A DNA stretch of 34,072 nucleotides from Solobacterium sp. (GTDB lineage Bacteria > Bacillota_I > Bacilli_A > Erysipelotrichales > Erysipelotrichaceae): contig JAFWNG010000044.1 of NCBI GenBank assembly GCA_017510405.1, positions 1-34,072 on the forward strand, given 5' to 3'. Position 1 is the first letter of the stretch. Every line of letters begins with the position of its first letter. Shown here one piece after another: positions 31,877 to 34,072 of this stretch. The translations under genes and the position numbers were made by a program. The notes beneath the pieces were generated by a model. It did not search any database and was not told the origin of the DNA. It was given only the letters and a program-made list of their open reading frames with translations.

Positions 31877-33379
31877 ATGGCTGAAACAAAAGCAAAACTG
31901 TCCGATCAGGAACTGTCCCGCCGCAAGAAAATGGAAGACCTGCAGAATGCGGGCATCGATCCGTTCGGACACCGGTTTGACCGGACTCACCTTTCCGGTG
32001 AGATCAAAGCGCTGTATGGCGAAAAGACATTGGAAGAGCTCAATGAAACGGAATATCCTGTTTCTGTTGCCGGACGCATCAAGACAAAGAGACGGATGGG
32101 AAAACTCGGCTTTATCCATGTCCTGGATAAGGACGGCGAGTTCCAGATCGTTGTAAATAAGCGTGTTGTCGGCGACGAACTGTATGAACTGTTCAAGGCA
32201 AGCGACATCGGCGATATTATCGGTGTCAGCGGCCGTATGATCCGTACGCAGGCCGGTGAACTGTCGGTCGAGGCACATACGTATACGCATCTGACAAAGG
32301 CACTGCGCCCTCTGCCGGAGAAATTCCACGGTCTGACCGACAAGGAAGAACGGTACCGCAGACGCTACGTTGACCTGATCATGAACGAAGAGAGCCGCCG
32401 CGTAGCATTCATGCGTCCGGCAATACTTCGCTGCATCCGCAATTATATGGACAGCCAGGGCTTCACAGAAGTCGAAACACCGATCCTGTCTTCCCTGCTG
32501 ACCGGCGCATCCGCACGTCCGTTCGTGACGCACCACAATACCCAGGATATGGATATGTACCTGCGCATCGCGCTGGAGCTTCCGCTGAAGAGACTGCTCG
32601 TCGGCGGAATGGAAGCCGTCTATGAGATCGGCCGCGTATTCCGCAACGAAGGCATGGACCTCAACCACAATCCGGAATTCACCCTGATGGAAGCCTATCT
32701 TGCCTACAGTGATCTGGAAGGCATGATGGACCTCACAGAAGGCATGTACAAGTCCATCGCGGAAAACGTTGCCGGCAAATACACATTCAGCTACAAGGGC
32801 TACGACATCGATCTCAGCGGCAAATGGGCACGTGTATCCATGACTGACGCAATCAAGGAAAAGACCGGCATCGACTTCCGGGCAATCGATGATCTTGATG
32901 AATGCCTGCGTCTGGCGGAAGAACACCAGATCGAACTGCAGCCGCATGAGAAGCAGTACGGCCACATCATCAACAAGTTCTTTGAGAAGTATGTCGAAGA
33001 GACACTGATCCAGCCGACCTTCCTGTACGGCCATCCGCTGGAGATTTCCCCTCTCACAAAGAAGAATCCGGACGATCCCCGCTTCGTTGACCGCTTCGAA
33101 CTGTTTATCGGCGGCAGTGAATTCGCCAATGCCTATACGGAGCTGAACAATCCGATCGACCAGCTGGAACGCTTCGAGGAACAGCTGAAGGAAAAGAATC
33201 TCGGCAACGAAGAAGCTAACGATATCGATATGGACTTCGTTGAAGCTCTGGAATACGGAATGCCTCCGGCGGGCGGCATCGGATATGGTATTGACAGATT
33301 ATGCATGCTGTTTACTGAGCAGGAATCCATCCGTGATGTTCTTCTGTTCCCGACGATGAAACAGAGAGGAAACGACTAA
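31877..33379 (+). CDS. lysS: Lysine-tRNA ligase, class II
   Basis: The 500-residue class II synthetase charges tRNA-Lys. The N-terminal OB-fold anticodon-binding domain (about 50-150) includes VAGRIKTKRRMGKLGF. The catalytic domain has motif 1 near FMRPAILRCIRNYMDSQGF, motif 2 FRNEGMDLNHNPEFT and motif 3 GGIGYGIDRLCMLF near the C-terminus. ATGs at 31871 and 31877 are both possible; AGGAGG at 31862-31867 spaces properly only for 31877, giving MAETKAKL. Expression is set by the T-box leader. No other gene shares the transcript until the terminator at 33581. Confidence 0.97.
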   Translation: MAETKAKLSDQELSRRKKMEDLQNAGIDPFGHRFDRTHLSGEIKALYGEKTLEELNETEYPVSVAGRIKTKRRMGKLGFIHVLDKDGEFQIVVNKRVVGDELYELFKASDIGDIIGVSGRMIRTQAGELSVEAHTYTHLTKALRPLPEKFHGLTDKEERYRRRYVDLIMNEESRRVAFMRPAILRCIRNYMDSQGFTEVETPILSSLLTGASARPFVTHHNTQDMDMYLRIALELPLKRLLVGGMEAVYEIGRVFRNEGMDLNHNPEFTLMEAYLAYSDLEGMMDLTEGMYKSIAENVAGKYTFSYKGYDIDLSGKWARVSMTDAIKEKTGIDFRAIDDLDECLRLAEEHQIELQPHEKQYGHIINKFFEKYVEETLIQPTFLYGHPLEISPLTKKNPDDPRFVDRFELFIGGSEFANAYTELNNPIDQLERFEEQLKEKNLGNEEANDIDMDFVEALEYGMPPAGGIGYGIDRLCMLFTEQESIRDVLLFPTMKQRGND

Positions 33380-33397
33380 TCTACGTAAGTCTACGCC

Positions 33398-33535
33398 GCA
33401 ACAAGTTGTAAAAAGTTATAACGAGTTATATCAGGAAAATTGACTAGATTTTGCACATTTCGGATGGCAAAATACCCCTCGCGGGCCCAATTTGTCCCCA
33501 AAATGGCAATAAGTTGTAAGAATTTGTAACAACTT
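33398..33535. repeat. Cluster of 10-base-phased AGTTRTA repeats with inverted repeats
   Basis: AGTTGTA or AGTTATA occurs at 33404, 33414 and 33424, exactly ten bases apart. A second block has AGTTGTA at 33512 and ATTTGTA at 33522, again ten apart. Over 26 bases the two blocks (33398-33423 and 33506-33531) are about 80 percent identical, offset by 108. Between them are ATTTTGC/GCAAAAT (33448-33454, 33467-33473) and a GC-rich CGCGGGCCC. The second block also forms AAGTTGT/ACAACTT (33511-33517, 33529-33535). The region resembles the arm and core sites of a tyrosine recombinase or a regulator-binding array. No integrase is in the window. Confidence 0.5.
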
Positions 33536-33580
33536 ACTGGGCCTCAGACAGAGAAAACAGCATTAATATTACATGCAGCG

Positions 33581-33617
33581 AAGATCCTGTTTCAGTGATG
33601 AATCAGGATCTTTTCTC
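33581..33617 (+). terminator. Terminator downstream of lysS
   Basis: AAGATCCTG (33581-33589) pairs perfectly with CAGGATCTT (33604-33612), with further inner pairing TTCA/TGAA, followed by TTTTCTCTT. It lies 200 bases past the lysS stop, beyond the repeat cluster. Confidence 0.8.
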
Positions 33618-33666
33618 TTAAGTACATACAGTCTGATAGGCACTGTTACCCCGCTCATCCGGACTG

Positions 33667-33672
33667 TATAAT
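33667..33672 (+). promoter_or_regulatory. -10 element before the small unknown gene
   Basis: A consensus TATAAT lies only 16 bases before the ATG at 33689. Transcription would start near 33679, so the message would begin at or within its own Shine-Dalgarno (GAGG, 33679-33682). The -35 region (TGTTAC, 33644-33649) is weak. Confidence 0.45.
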
Positions 33673-33688
33673 ATTCTTGAGGTGGATC

Positions 33689-33892
33689 ATGGAAGGCAAG
33701 TATAAACCGGGACAGCATGTATTCTTAACGGGCGGCAATGCTCATCTGATCAAAGAAGCCACGGTGCAGAGATATGCCGGAGGCTTCTACACCATCATCT
33801 TTGAAAACGGTGGCGGTATTAAAGTAAGAGAATCCAGGATCTACCCTACTCGCAAGCAAGCAGAACAGGCGATCCTGAACAGAAAGAGATAA
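33689..33892 (+). CDS. Small hypothetical protein, possible SH3-like barrel
   Basis: The 67-residue basic protein is not recognised. It reads as a run of short beta strands: KYKPGQHVFLTGG, then ATVQRYAGGFYTIIFENGGGIKVRESRIYP and a C-terminal helix KQAEQAILNRKR. The pattern, with a turn-rich GQxV start and a strand pair FYTIIFENGGGIKV, is reminiscent of KOW/SH3-like barrels that bind nucleic acid or protein. An in-frame TTG at 33677 would add four residues, but GAGG spacing favours the ATG at 33689. It is followed after 26 bases by the next gene, so they may form an operon. Confidence 0.65.
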   Translation: MEGKYKPGQHVFLTGGNAHLIKEATVQRYAGGFYTIIFENGGGIKVRESRIYPTRKQAEQAILNRKR

Positions 33893-33918
33893 ACAAATCG
33901 ACATTTGTGAGGATGTTT

Positions 33919-34072
33919 ATGAAGGTTATGTTATGCGAGAATGCGGATTGGCTACTGTCAGAAGAAGCGTTTTCAATCTATGCTTCCTGTATGTATCATC
34001 CGACATACAAGGACTATAAAGGACAGATGGATGACCTGTTATGCGATCCGTCGACAAAAGTATTTGTATATG
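33919..34072 (+). CDS. Partial gene leaving the window, possibly a GNAT acetyltransferase
   Basis: The frame is open from the ATG at 33919 to the window end (51 codons), with GAGG six bases before it; an in-frame ATG at 33913 is less well placed. The visible N-terminus reads MKVMLCENADWL, then ASCMYHPTYKDYKGQMDD and ends in STKVFVY, a strand that in GNAT proteins leads into the first core hairpin. This is a weak resemblance only. No acetyl-CoA motif is reached. Other small cytosolic proteins are possible. Confidence 0.45.
   Translation, partial: MKVMLCENADWLLSEEAFSIYASCMYHPTYKDYKGQMDDLLCDPSTKVFVY

Noticed and set aside
31805-33034. Minus-strand open frame of 409 codons opposite lysS
   Set aside because: lysS carries all three class II motifs on the other strand; the antisense frame also covers part of the T-box leader.

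Overview
The window looks like a chromosomal segment of a Gram-positive, low-to-mid GC anaerobe of the Bacillota. An Erysipelotrichia-like or clostridial gut bacterium is my best guess, but that is inference from gene content, not a phylogenetic result. The support is: strong AGGAGG ribosome binding sites, a lipoprotein-anchored nucleoside ABC importer of the nupNOPQ type, a T-box leader, a SEDS/class B PBP pair and secreted DUF4214 proteins. The DNA is housekeeping plus transport plus surface genes. I see no rRNA, tRNA, CRISPR array or prophage.

Layout, left to right. Bases 1-141 look like the tip of an IS21-type insertion sequence whose transposase lies just off the left edge; 142-444 is AT-rich and holds nothing I can support. 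A minus-strand nucleoside importer operon (BMP lipoprotein, double ABC ATPase, two permeases) fills 494-5485, with two tandem hairpins after the lipoprotein gene. A plus-strand operon follows with an MBOAT acyltransferase, its DHHW partner and the rRNA methyltransferase RlmD (5683-9509). A free-standing structured RNA with its own promoter and terminator lies at about 9596-9856. Then come a flavin reductase with a divergent HxlR regulator (9926-10946), a small glutaredoxin-like protein and a PurF homologue that lacks the N-terminal catalytic cysteine (10971-12705), aldose epimerase and a HAD phosphatase (12816-14632), and a SEDS polymerase with its class B penicillin-binding protein (14765-17552).

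A six-gene minus-strand operon runs from 23969 down to 17598: MATE exporter, DMT exporter, TIGR00300/ornithine-cyclodeaminase-type enzyme, flavin reductase, C69 dipeptidase and esterase. An inverted repeat sits in its promoter region. Next are a secreted, membrane-anchored repeat protein (24040-25629) and a uracil/xanthine permease (25794-27158). Three tandem, duplicated, secreted DUF4214 proteins (27241-31488) are divergent from lysS, which sits behind a T-box leader. Downstream of lysS is an unusual cluster of heptamers repeating every 10 bases, then a small unknown protein and a partial gene that leaves the window.

The observations most worth following are the structured RNA at 9596-9856, the helically phased repeats after lysS, the PurF homologue without its glutaminase nucleophile, the duplicated DUF4214 locus, and the six-gene exporter/ornithine-cyclodeaminase/dipeptidase operon.
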